A stretch of 35,163 bases of DNA from assembly GCA_003427395.1 (NCBI GenBank), contig BFEA01000123.1, positions 2,596,818 through 2,631,980 of the forward strand, given 5' to 3'. Positions 9,964 through 18,828 of this stretch are shown here, piece after piece. Position 1 is the stretch's first letter. Each line of letters starts with the position of its first letter. Source of the DNA: Chara braunii (lineage: Eukaryota > Streptophyta > Charophyceae > Charales > Characeae). A program made the position numbers and the translations under genes. The notes under the pieces were generated by a model that was given only the letters and a program-made list of their open reading frames with translations, was not told the origin of the DNA and ran no database searches.

Positions 9964-10947
9964 ATGAGCAAGTGTCGCCTCGTCACGTGGAATGTACAAG
10001 GGTTGGGAGATACGGAAGGTAGATGTAAGAAGGTTATAATCAAGTCATGGGTGCATGCGAAGAAGGCGGACATTCTATTTATACAAGAAACAAAACTTTC
10101 ATAACAAAAGATTATAAAACTAAAGGATTGGTAGAGTGGTCCCCAATTATGGTCGCCGACACGAGGAAGCAAAGACGGTGTTGCTTTCCTAGTTCACAAT
10201 AGAATAGACGCAAAGCTTATCGACTTTGACTCAGATTTGTGTGGAAGTAGGTGCTGGGTGAAGTTAGGGATAGGAGAGGAAGATTGGACTCTCGTTTCTA
10301 TTTACGCACCTAATGGAGAATGAAATTAAGTAATTGCTCCCAGAACCGATTCAGACAGAGATGACACGATAAAAAGGGACCGCAGCTACCTGATTAGATG
10401 GATGGAAGCCTGAAGGTTGAAGGATATCTATAGGAATAGAAATCTGAGTAAGGATGGATATACCTGGTTTGGAAACCCGGTTACCACCCCACTTACAAGG
10501 AGACGATTAGATTTATTCCTGATCTAAGAAGAGGCGTGCAAACTGATTGTTAAAGTGGAGGAACAGAAGGGTCCGCTATCATATTACAAGTTAGTAATTT
10601 TAGATATAGTAGTGGGCCAAAAGGTGGAGCGAGGACCAGGTTTGTTCAGGCTAAATGCCTCAAACCTGGAGGATGAAGGGTGGAAAAAGTGGGCGGAAGA
10701 GTTTTGGGCCTCCTGGAGAAATGCCCGGGGATACTTTGACTCAACAGCTGAATGATTGGACGTTGGCCTGCAAATAATTGCGCATAAATTTGACATATTT
10801 TCAAAAATTGTTGCCTTTCAAAGAAATAGTGAGGAAAGAACGCTCTGGAGGGGAGTCGAGGAGGCGGAAAAAAATATGTGCGGACATCCAATCTCAGAGG
10901 TCATCTGGGCAGAGGAAAGAGCTGAAAGGCTGAAAGACTGGGAGTAG
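9964..10947 (+). pseudogene. LINE D APE-type endonuclease, N-terminus of ORF2
   Basis: This domain nicks target DNA to prime reverse transcription. The frame from ATG 9964 gives RLVTWNVQGLGD (Asn of the active site), ADILFIQETKLS (catalytic Glu), GVAFLVHN, WTLVSIYAPNGE, GYTWFGNP and RRRLDLFLI, all APE landmarks in order, then GPGLFRLNASNLEDEGW. In-frame stops occur at 10102, 10132, 10321, 10327, 10411, 10525, 10753 and 10945. The GDFN block expected between YAPNGE and the YTW block is absent, so the middle appears deleted, and the SDH motif is degraded (SYYKLVIL). The endonuclease is clearly dead. Confidence 0.88.
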
Positions 10948-11119
10948 TTCCAAGGGAATAAAGAAAACATTGAAGACAAATCCTATAAGTAAAAAGGATC
11001 ATAACCTCTGATAGGATCACCAAACAATCTTTCAAGAGACTCCTTACTCAGAGGAAGCCGGTGATAATGATAGAGTTTGAGCATCCACTGCTTCCATATA
11101 TGCCGCGGACACTCTCACT

Positions 11120-12133
11120 GGACTCATGAGTGAATACGCGATGGCCTATTTTCAGGACATCCTAACCTCAAGGCGGCCTGATGAGACTATAGACACAAAT
11201 ATGTCTACCAACACGGATATCTAGAATAACTTGCAGGCAACCATATCACCACAACACAGATAGGGTATGAACATACCAATCACCTCAGAAGAGTTACAGC
11301 AAACGGTTAGAGTAATGGCTAAAGGCAAGGCGTCGGGAGATGATGGTCTCCAAGTCAAATTTTATGTAGTATGTTGGGCCACTTTGCAAGAAGTTCTAGT
11401 GAAGGTATACAACAAAATCCTATCAGGTGAAAAGTTTGGATTGACAATGACAAGAGGTATCATAACCTTGATGTTCAGGAAGGGGGACAAGTCACTAGTC
11501 AAGAACTATCGACCCATATCTCTCCTAAATGTTAGCTACAAGATCCTGACAAAGACACTTGCTACAAGGCTAGCACTAGTCCTTCCAGAACTTGTAGGCA
11601 AGGAACAAGGAGCATTCGTAATAGGGAAGACTGTCTTCGAGAATACTCTAACTGCAATTCAAGTACTGGAGGAGGTGGAAGCAGAAGATAGTAGAGAAGC
11701 AGCAGTGTTACTACTAGATCTTGAGAAAGCCTAAGATAGGGTCAACTCGGCGTTCGTTATGACTACGTTGAAACAAATGGGATTTGGAGAGTGTTTCTGC
11801 AGATGGGTAAAAAATTTGTACTCTTGCTCTACCGCAACGGTTATGGTGAATGACCGGTGCTATGAAGAGTTCACACTCTCGAGATCCCTTCGTCAGGGAT
11901 GCCCAATTGCGTCGATGTTGTTTGTCCTGCAGATGGAGGTCCTAATCAACATTATTAGAAGGAACACATCAATCAGGTGATTGAAGATATCAACAGAGAA
12001 AGAATGTCGCGTCAAATCTTTTGCGGACGACTTGTTTGCAGTCTATGCAAATCAGAAGAACTCATTGGAAACGCTCAAAAGATGTCTGACCATTTACGCA
12101 GAGTACTCTAAAGCTACAGTGAACTGGAAAAAT
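11120..12133 (+). pseudogene. LINE D reverse transcriptase
   Basis: The piece begins with the pre-RT block MAYFQDILTSRRPDE. It continues with KGKASGDDGLQVKFY, SLVKNYRPISLLNVSYKILTK, LVGKEQGAFVIGKTVFENTL, VLLLDLEKA-stop-DRV, SRSLRQGCPIASMLF and SFADDLFAV. Both catalytic Asp of the FADD box survive, but the conserved Tyr of KAYDRV is replaced by TAA at 11732-11734, and there are earlier stops at about 11222 and 11261. The frame is shifted by one from the endonuclease frame. It runs to TVNWKN near 12131, where the nad7-like insert interrupts it. Confidence 0.9.
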
Positions 12134-12203
12134 CAATCTTAAAACACCATGAGCAATTGGGTGTTGAGGTCCGAAATTGAAAGTCAATTTTTTTTTTTTT
12201 TTT
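12134..12203 (-). other. nad7: Insert matching the N-terminus of mitochondrial nad7 (NADH dehydrogenase subunit 7), plus T16
   Basis: On the minus strand 12187-12134 reads LTFNFGPQHPIAHGVLRL, which matches the conserved start of NAD7 (the NFGPQHP.AHGVLRL block). The plastid homologue NdhH has MGPHHPSMHGVLRL instead, so the mitochondrial gene fits better. The fragment sits in the LINE D block that in LINE A reads NWHKSIFFLPACF: here NWK precedes and LPPNF follows it, so it is an insertion into ORF2. It abuts a run of 16 T (12188-12203). TCAATCTT before and TCAATTTT after may be a short duplication or microhomology. Only about 50 bp is present, so it is a fragment, not a gene. Confidence 0.72.
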
Positions 12204-12867
12204 GGTTTGCCTCCCAACTTCATAACAACTACAGGTAAACTGGGGAATGAATAGAGTAGCAGTAGGCAATGCAAAACGTTTCTTAGGGGTAATGGTTGCG
12301 TTGGACGACTGCTCCTCATCCCAAGGTCTAATCTTACAAGAAAGGGTGAAAAACAGGATTAGTGAGTGGGGAGAAGATAGACACCTATCCTTGATTGGCA
12401 GAGCACTGACCATAAATGTTTCAGCCTTTGCCTTATTGTTGTTTGTCGCTAAAGTAAGAAACATCCCCTCGGAGGCATTGAAGGAGATCAATCGAGCAAC
12501 AAAGGTTTTCTTATGGAAACCGTATGCAAAACCAGGGGAGGGATGCATGGCAAAAATGGCATGGGAGATACTATGTCGTTCAAGAGGATAGGGGGGTTTG
12601 GATCTTACAGACTCACAGATGCAGAATCGGATACTCCTCTACCAGTGGATCCTCAGAGCAATAGAAGCGGACCAGGATGCTGACTGGGTCCTGTTGGCAG
12701 AAAAAATTCTGAAAAGGGAATGGGGACTTAAACATAGTGAGGATGTATGGAGAGCGCTCATGATGGAGACCTTTACCGGGAAACGGATCAAGTCTGGACT
12801 GTGGAAAGAAATTTTCCAAGCATGGAGATCGTTGAAGCTCAGTCTTAGAGTCTCACCAAGATACTAG
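12204..12867 (+). pseudogene. LINE D RT thumb and post-RT region
   Basis: After the insert the LINE resumes with LPPNFITTTGKLG, then NAKRFLGVMVALDD, HLSLIGRALTINVSAFALLLF, KVFLWKPYAKPGEG and KMAWEILCRS. These are the same blocks as LINE A 1334-2149. A stop at 12589-12591 separates it from a second open piece (12598-12867) with WVLLAEKILKREWGLK. The frame differs from that of the RT piece, as expected if the insert changed the phase. Confidence 0.85.
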
Positions 12868-13253
12868 AACAACACCTTTTCGATAACCCGAGCGTTAGAT
12901 GCTCAGAAGGACCCAACCTCGGTGCAAGAAAAAGACAAGGACATTTTGGACACAAATAGGTACAGAGAGGTATTGCAACAACGTGAGACATCTGGGATGA
13001 AAAAACCAATCAATGGAGGTTTGCGACAGACTTGAAGGAAAAGTTGGGAGAGTTGCCTGACCAGGAAGAAAGAATAAAAAATATAAAGGAAGCACCACCT
13101 CAAGAATGAAAGCTCCTCCTGGGCCCAAACAAAGTAAATCCACCAGGGACCTGGTTTCATGCAGAAGACTCAGAGAACCACCAATTCTACAGGTTGGAGA
13201 AATGGGATGAAACACTGGAGGGCAAGTGTACACTGCAGCTGTTAGAGTATTGA
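12868..13253 (+). pseudogene. LINE D connection region, 3' truncated
   Basis: Stops and frame changes are frequent, but KVNPPGTWFHAED near 13135-13175 aligns with LDPPGTWYSSD of LINE A. The LINE is therefore recognisable to about 13250, where AT-rich sequence begins. The zf-RVT domain seen in copies A and C is missing, so the 3' end is truncated or replaced. Confidence 0.65.
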
Positions 13254-13344
13254 AACTTTATATATTGAATTATATTTTCTATTTATTTATTTGTGTCCCT
13301 TTTTTTTTCTCTTCCTTTTTTGTTTTATAAGATTTTGCCATGTT

Positions 13345-13430
13345 GTCCAGTTGTTGTAACTCAGTGGTTAGAGCACCGGTTGGAAATGCGCATTGTGCTA
13401 TGAGGTTGCCGGTTCAAAACTCTGCAGCCT
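13345..13430 (+). mobile_element. tRNA-derived SINE-like head 1
   Basis: TAACTCAGTGGTTAGAGCA (13357-13375) matches a tRNA D-arm and the pol III A box except for A in place of G at the third base. GGTTCAAAACTC (13411-13422) matches the B box/T-arm. The spacing of about 44 bases is normal for a tRNA-like promoter. The acceptor and anticodon stems do not pair, so this is not a functional tRNA gene. It lies just after the LINE D remnant and T-rich DNA. The body of the putative SINE may extend to about 13620, but no tail or target duplication was found. Confidence 0.5.
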
Positions 13431-13631
13431 TGCACATGGACACTGGCAGGGCGTTAGAATGACGCACGGTTGGGTTGACGCATGGTACTATTATAGATAC
13501 TGCCTGCACACCACCCAGGGGGTTAGACCATGGGTGTTGTATGTTGGTCTAGTTGGTTGCTTCTTGTTGTTGGCTTTGGTCGCTCTGATGATCTTCCCCA
13601 ACCTAGATATTTCACACATTATATCCACTTC

Positions 13632-13705
13632 CTATGGTGGTGCATGTGGTAGAACCTTGCAGTCTCATGTTGTAGGTCACATGTTCAAGTCGGGTTTCGG
13701 ACTTT
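13632..13705 (+). mobile_element. tRNA-derived SINE-like head 2
   Basis: TGGTGCATGTGGTAGAACC (13638-13656) resembles an A box/D-arm, and TGTTCAAGTCGGG (13682-13694) an imperfect B box, with spacing near 32 bases. AGTCTCATGTTGTAGGTCAC between them looks like an anticodon-arm derivative with a CAT anticodon triplet, suggestive of a tRNA-Met ancestor. It is in the same orientation as head 1, 280 bases upstream. No intact cloverleaf can be drawn. Confidence 0.4.
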
Positions 13706-13816
13706 GGGGGGGTCCTGTCCACATAGGCCTATCTCTACCACATATTACACACATACATGAGACACTACCCTAAAAACTGACTACATGCATAACCATGATC
13801 TCGGTCTATCACATAC

Positions 13817-15120
13817 CATACACACATAGATTAAGGTACATCGGAGGGACAAGGTTGGGGGCTAGTGGAAGGACGGATGATGCCCCACCACCTACCGAGT
13901 CTGTAATCTGTCCCTTCCGATCCCTATAGGAAGAATCGAGCCGATGACCGGAATTTGCTGATAGGTGGGAGAAAGTCTACCACTGAGGATAGATCAAGTA
14001 GGTGTGGGTCCTTTGGGAGGGGAGGAGCCCCAACTGATGACCGGGGTCTAGAGGAGGGTTGTTTATTTGTCGGCAACAGGGTAAGGGTGCATAGGGTCGC
14101 CCAAGGCTGGGGGCTAGTGGAAGGACAAACGATGGCCCACCACCTACCGAGTCCCTTCCGGTCCCTATAAGAAACACTAAGCCGATGACCGGAATCTGCT
14201 GATAGGTGGGAGACAGTCTACTACTGAGGATAGATCAAGTAGGCATGGGTCCTTTGGGGGAGGGAGGAGCCCTTGCTGATGACGAGGGTATGGAGGAGGG
14301 CTCTCTATTCATTGGCAACAGATTAAGGGCGCATAGGGTCGCCCCTCCGCTACGTCGAGGCAAGGTGTTTCTAGAGGGCTATGCATACTATCTATACATA
14401 GCTCACACTCACATACCTTACACACATAGATTAAGGCACATCGGAGGAACAAGGCTGGGGGCTAGTGGAAGGACGGATGATGGCCCACCACCTACTGAGT
14501 CTGAGGTCTGTCCCTTCCAATCCCTATAGGAAGAACCTAGTCGATGACTGGAATTTGTTGATAGGTGGGAGACAGTCCGCTACTTAGGATAGATCAAGTA
14601 GGCATTGGTCCTTTGGGGGGGGGGGGGGGGGGAGCCCCAGTTGATGACCGGTGTCTGGAGAAGGGATGTCTATTAACAACAATTTCGTCAAAACGGACAT
14701 ATTTTATTTTTCGAACGAAATTGAAACCTCATAAATTAGAGCGATTTAGGTGAAAATTTCAATCTCTTGAGGGTCCGGCGTCCTTAAAACGTCGGACCCC
14801 TTGGATGTATCTGGACTTAGCTGGAGTCCAGGGGGTACGGCGTTCTGAAAACGTTGTAACCCCCTGGATGTATCTGGACTTAGTTTGCATCCAGGGGGTA
14901 GGGCGTTTTCAGAACGCCGTACCCTCAGGAGCTGAAAATATCGACCTAAATTGGGCCATTTTTTTTGTTTTCAATTTCGTTCAAAAAATAAAATATGTCC
15001 GTTTTGACGAAATTGCCGTTATTCGTAGGCAATAGATTAAGGGCGCATAGGGTCGCCCCTCCGTTGCGTTGAGGCAAGGTGCTTCTAGGGGGCTATACAT
15101 ACTACCTACAAATAACTCAC
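13817..15120 (+). repeat. Tandem array of a ~348-bp unit, three copies
   Basis: The marker GGGGGCTAGTGGAAGGAC recurs at 13857, 14109 and 14457, with the surrounding sequence conserved (GATAGGTGGGAGA.AGTCTAC, GATAGATCAAGTAGG, GCATAGGGTCGCCC). The second interval, 348 bp, is the full unit; the first is 252 bp because about 96 bp between GGTCGCCC and the marker is missing. The third copy is split by the MITE at 14675-15019 and resumes at 15024. It also carries an 18-base G run at 14615-14632. Frames of about 60-107 codons through the array are repeats of each other and not convincing genes. Confidence 0.85.
14675..15019. mobile_element. MITE 1: 345-bp nonautonomous DNA element with 47-bp terminal inverted repeats
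   Basis: The inverted repeats 14680-14726 and 14969-15015 agree at 46 of 47 positions. TATT flanks the element on both sides (14671-14674 and 15020-15023), and removing element plus one TATT restores the sequence of the other tandem copies, which defines the insertion. The interior is a series of palindromes: GGGTCCGGCGT/ACGTCGGACCC (14772-14799), and GGGTACGGCGTTCTGAAAAC (from 14833), which recurs exactly inverted near 14904-14924. GGATGTATCTGGACTTAG is directly repeated at 14803 and 14866. There is no coding capacity. The superfamily is uncertain; the duplication is 2-4 bp. Confidence 0.88.
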
Positions 15121-15515
15121 ACAGGTAGACTAAGTGGTGGAGGTCATATGAGCACCTCTCACCGGTACTCACTTCGCAGATGCTCTATGGTGGGGAGCAG
15201 CATCTGCTACATGTCCACACACATTACAAACATACACATAACCTACAGGCACATACCTACAATACGTAACACACACACATACATAACCATTTGGCTGGGA
15301 GGAGGTCACAACCAACTAATAATGATGATAGGCGTCTTGATGATAAGAGAGGGTGTGAGTTTCTAGTCGGTAGCGTTGCGTTTAGGTAACCCCTATGGAG
15401 TTTGATGCACTACATCAAGTAAGGTATATGCCTCTCACTCGGATAACTTTACCTCTTTCACATATATGTCCAAAGACGGCGGTGAAGTAAAAGTTTTCGT
15501 TATGCTTCTGATTAA
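15121..15515. other. No gene recognised; CA-rich and hairpin-containing spacer
   Basis: The stretch contains CACACA-rich sequence at about 15208-15285 and one perfect 9-bp hairpin, GCAGATGCT/AGCATCTGC (15176-15207). Short frames here have no recognisable product. Confidence 0.4.
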
Positions 15516-16702
15516 CTATCACCAACATCCGAGGAGGGTGGAGAGCGGAGGGAGTGGTCGAGGATCGGCATGGCAATTATGAATTCTTTGTTCTAGTGTT
15601 TTTCGAGTTTGCTATTCACCAAGGCTGCCATCAACTGAGGACATAGCCTCGAGGTGTGATTGTAGGATCGATCATACTTTGCGGTAGGTGTGTTGGTGGC
15701 ATGCCACTTGTGATGAACAGGGGAACAGGTTGTAGATGTTTGTGCTGGTGATGATGTCTGAGTATGTTCGAGTTTGTGGTGAGGTCTAAGTGTGGGGCCT
15801 CCACACCCTCTCTCCCCCCATGTTAGAGGATTGTATGTAGCTGCCGTAGAAATGATCGTGTTAGTTTCCTCATGCTTGTGATAATGTTCAAGTGTGTGAG
15901 AGGGAGGTAATGTTCATTTCCCAAAGACATTGCTGGTGACGATGTGCAAGTGTGGGGGACCCCCCCCCCATGTCAAAGCGGTCCGGGTTGGAGGTTATAT
16001 ATATATAAAGAGAGAGAGAGTCTTCCGTCTGGTGCGGGTGAATGATCGTCCGCTTTGACATTTCGAGAGCATCCACTCACGTTGCCCATTTGCATTGCAC
16101 AGCGCGCCCACGTGTATTTCGCCCACACACAATTCGCAACCGTAAACAACCCACACACGTCCACCCTCGACTGCACTTCACCCCCCTCCACAATCAAACC
16201 CCCCTCCACAATCAAACGCTCCCTCCACTCTCCACCCACCCCGGTGCGGCCGTCAACAACACAAATTCCTTGTCACATTCCTGCCTTTCGAAGACCTGCA
16301 CGATTGCATCCACGTCACAGTCCGCCGCGTCCGCTCTGCATCGACCCAAATTACATACGGGTACGAGATACCGCACAACGAAAAAACTTTTTAATATTTT
16401 TTATTCCTTGAGTCTGAAGGCACACGAACCTCTATCGCCAACATACCAGGTGGGTGGAGAGCGGAGGGAGCGGTTAAGGATCGACATGGCAGTTGTGTCC
16501 GCTTGGTTTTGGTGTTTTTCGACTTTGCTATTAACCAAGGCTGCCATCAACCGAGGTCATAGCCTCGGGGTGTGATTATTGGATCGATCATGCTTAGTAG
16601 GTGTGTTAGTGGCATGTCGTTTCTGATCAACAAAGGAACAAGTTGAAGATTTTTGTGTTGGTGATGATGTCCGAGTATGTTCGAGCTGGTGATGAGGTCT
16701 AA

Positions 16703-16740
16703 GTGTGGGGGAGGGGGGGCTCCCCCCCCTTCCCCCACAC
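16703..16740. repeat. G/C hairpin
   Basis: GTGTGGGGGAGGGGGGG is followed almost immediately by its inverted copy ending in CCCCCACAC. The arms are about 17 bp with one mismatch and a minimal loop. A related hairpin lies at 16884-16920, and shorter versions occupy the homologous places of the first copy (15791-15807 and 15950-15970). Confidence 0.8.
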
Positions 16741-16964
16741 CCCTTCCCCCCCCATGTTAGAGGATTGTATGTAGTTGTCGTAAAAATGATCATGTTAGTT
16801 TTCCTCATACTTGTTATAATGTTTAAGTATGTGAGAGGAGGTAATGTTTATTTCCCAAAGACATTATTGGTGACGATGTGTCAGTGTGGGGAGGGGGGGC
16901 TCCGCTCCCCCTCCCCCACATGCCCTCCTCCCTATGTCGAAGTGGTGCGGGGCATGGGTTATAT

Positions 16965-16989
16965 ACATATATATATATATAATATTATA

Positions 16990-17029
<40 letters not shown>
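16965..17029. repeat. (AT)n microsatellite
   Basis: An interrupted TA dinucleotide tract, with AATATTATATGC in the middle. The homologous place in the first tandem copy (15996-16019) has a short TA run followed by (GA)n, so the tract has changed since the duplication. Confidence 0.9.
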
Positions 17030-17031
<2 letters not shown>

Positions 17032-17393
17032 CATATCTGTAGAGTATTCCATCTGGTGTGGGTGAGTGATAATCTTCTTTGACATTTCGACAGCATCCAC
17101 TCGCGTCGCCCACGTGCGCGACACATTTTGCCCACGTGCAACTACCAACCATAAACAACCCACACACATCAACCCTCGACTGCTCTTCACCCTCTCCACC
17201 CATGAACGGTCCCTCCACTTTCCGCCCACCCCGGTCCATTCGTCAACAACATAAATTCTTTCTCACATACGTTTGCGTCTGCGCCATATCCTGCCGCATC
17301 CGCTCTGCATCGATCAAAAATATGTACGGGTATGGAGAACTGCACAACTAAAAAGCTCAAAGTTTCAAACCTTATTATTATTATTATTATTTT

Positions 17394-17600
17394 GGGATAC
17401 TTCAGTAGAGTCACAAAAATGAGATATAATTGCACTGTGGGGCAAGATACAGTTTGCAATTGTACTTCGGGCACCATACCTGACCAGAAAGTTGGGTTGT
17501 ATACATTGCCCGAACTGCAATTTGAAGCCCTGAAAGTTGTTGTATACATTTCTCACAGTGCAATTATAACTCATTGTCGTGACTCCCGTGTAGTTTCCCC
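17394..17600. mobile_element. MITE 2: ~207-bp foldback element inserted in one tandem copy
   Basis: The two ends are inverted copies over about 60 bases. Both contain GAGTCAC, AATGAG and the exact 16-mer TATAATTGCACTGTGA or its one-base variant, and a second inner pair around GCAATTGTACTTCGGGCA and its inverse. TATTTT flanks it at 17388-17393 and 17601-17606. The homologous place in the first tandem copy (about 16395-16402) lacks the element and reads as an empty site, which supports insertion. The flanks are A/T-rich, so the duplication length is uncertain. There is no coding capacity. Confidence 0.8.
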
Positions 17601-17649
17601 TATTTTTTTTAATTCCTTGAGTCCGAGGGCACATGAACCCCGCCGCCTA

Positions 17650-18045
17650 TCCAGCGACCTAACTCAGTAAGTAAGGCACGCAAATGGCATTTAGGAGGTT
17701 TTGGGTTCAATCCCCATTGGCCTCATGTACCTTCCTGGTCAAGCTTGGCGCCCGCCACCAAGAGATATGTCGCTGGTCCCCCCAAGTGGCAATGAGCAGC
17801 GACCGCTGATGTTCATAGGGGAGGGGACTCGAGGGAAGGCACAGTACTCGGCCCATCGAAGAACCTTAGTTCTGATGCTTCCGACTGACCCCTAGCTCGT
17901 ATCGCCCACGTGCTGTAGTAGGTATCGCACCTGCTGGCATGTACAACTCACGCATGTTCCCTCGTTGGAAGCTTGAGCAAGGATGTGGCTGCTACAGGGT
18001 TTCCCGTAATACTATAATGACAATAAAAAGGGCTTGAAAGGCCGT
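17650..18045 (+). mobile_element. tRNA-derived SINE-like element 3
   Basis: TAACTCAGTAAGTAAGGCA (17660-17678) resembles a tRNA D-arm/A box. GGGTTCAATCCCC (17703-17715) is a near-perfect B box, about 44 bases downstream. The body continues without a reading frame to ACAATAAAAAGGGCTTGAAA near 18020-18040, a plausible 3' tail. The head lacks pairing acceptor stems, so it is not a tRNA gene. No target duplication was identified. Confidence 0.55.
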
Positions 18046-18172
18046 CCTGTCTAAATTCGACAGGTAATTGAATTGGTTGGGCTTAAAGAATTAGCCTTTA
18101 AAAGAACAAGTCATAGGCGCGCCATGCCACGGCGGACGGGCCACTGGCATGTGACCCTGCAGCACCAACGAT

Positions 18173-18174
18173 GC

Positions 18175-18237
<63 letters not shown>

Positions 18238-18349
18238 ATATNNNNNNNNNNNNNNNNNNNNNNNNNNNNNNNNNNNNNNNNNNNNNNNNNNNNNNNNNNN
18301 NNNNNNNNNNNNNNNNNNNNNNNNNNNNNNNNNNNNNNNNNNNNNNNNN

Positions 18350-18426
<77 letters not shown>

Positions 18427-18443
18427 ACAGAGAGAGAGAGAGT
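18173..18443. repeat. Compound (TG)n-(AG)n microsatellite spanning an assembly gap (18242-18349)
   Basis: About 25-30 TG units end in TATGTATAT at 18241. 108 N bases follow, then AAAG and about 34 AG units to 18420, with a short interrupted continuation to 18443. The true length and content of the gap are unknown, and predicted proteins crossing it are meaningless. Confidence 0.97.
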
Positions 18444-18482
18444 CTTAGTCAAATACATTTCAAGAAAAATCGATTGTATCCC

Positions 18483-18720
18483 AAGTCGCCCGAAGTCCCA
18501 GCGTTTGTCCCAAAAGGTGCCAGTGTCAGTATATTGTAAGGATAGTTAGAGTGTGACCGCGCCTAAGTTGCCCGAAATCCCAGTGTGAGTATGTCCCAGA
18601 GGGTCTCAGTGACAGTATATCGTAAGGATAGTCAAAGTGTCAGTGTGCGCTAAGTTGCCCGAAGTCCCAGTGTTAGTATGTCCCAAAAGGTCCCAGAAGT
18701 TAGTATGCCCGTAACTGCAG
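18483..18720 (+). repeat. Tandem repeat of ~85 bp, about 2.8 copies
   Basis: AAGT.GCCCGAA.TCCCAG starts units at 18483, 18565 and 18652 (periods 82 and 87). Each unit continues with GT.AGTATGTCCCA and, in the first two, CAGTATAT.GTAAGGATAGT. There is no reading frame conserved between units. Confidence 0.85.
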
Positions 18721-18791
18721 ACAAATACATTGAAAAAAAATCCCGGTGTGACTATGGACTAAGGAGCTGTAAGATTCAAATGTCGTCGAGA

Positions 18792-18824
<33 letters not shown>

Positions 18825-18828
18825 TTTC

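Larger units (their letters stand above)
7916..13255 (+). mobile_element. LINE copy D: near full-length but heavily mutated L1-type retrotransposon
   Basis: This is the most complete LINE in the window. ORF1 (7925-8942) is followed by an unassigned stretch (8943-9963), an APE-type endonuclease (9964 to about 10750), a linker, the RT (about 11120-12130), a thumb region and a connection segment that ends near 13253, before any zf-RVT. Both ORFs carry many stops and frame changes, so it is a fossil. The 3' end is truncated or decayed and passes into AT- and T-rich DNA at 13255-13330. A mitochondrial nad7-like fragment interrupts it at about 12134-12187. Confidence 0.9.
15516..17645. repeat. Tandem duplication of a ~916-bp unit, second copy carrying MITE 2
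   Basis: Landmarks recur at a constant 916-bp offset at the left end: CTATC.CCAACAT at 15516 and 16432, GGGTGGAGAGCGGAGGGAG at 15536 and 16452. Further in, CCAAGGCTGCCATCAAC, GAGGATTGTATGTAG, TTTGACATTTCGA.AGCATCC and CCGCTCTGCATCGA also recur in order. The unit ends with ATTCCTTGAGTC.GA.GGCACA.GAACC at 16402 and 17612. The copies are visibly diverged, so the duplication is not recent. No reading frame is conserved between the copies. Each copy has two G/C hairpins and an AT- or GA-rich microsatellite at the same place. Confidence 0.85.

Noticed and set aside
12134-12187. Plastid ndhH origin of the nad7-like fragment
   Set aside because: The residues NFGPQHP.AHGV match NAD7; NdhH has MGPHHPSMHGV at this place.
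12188-12203. T16 as the poly(A) tail of a retrotransposed nad7 transcript
   Set aside because: In nad7 sense the A-run lies upstream of the coding start, not at the 3' end; it more likely reflects the T-run of the LINE target.
13357-13422. Functional tRNA gene
   Set aside because: A- and B-box-like parts are present, but acceptor and anticodon stems do not pair, so a SINE-like head is the better reading.
18073-18549. Open frames of 90-158 codons across the TG/AG microsatellite and N gap
   Set aside because: They consist of dinucleotide-repeat translation and unknown residues; not genes.
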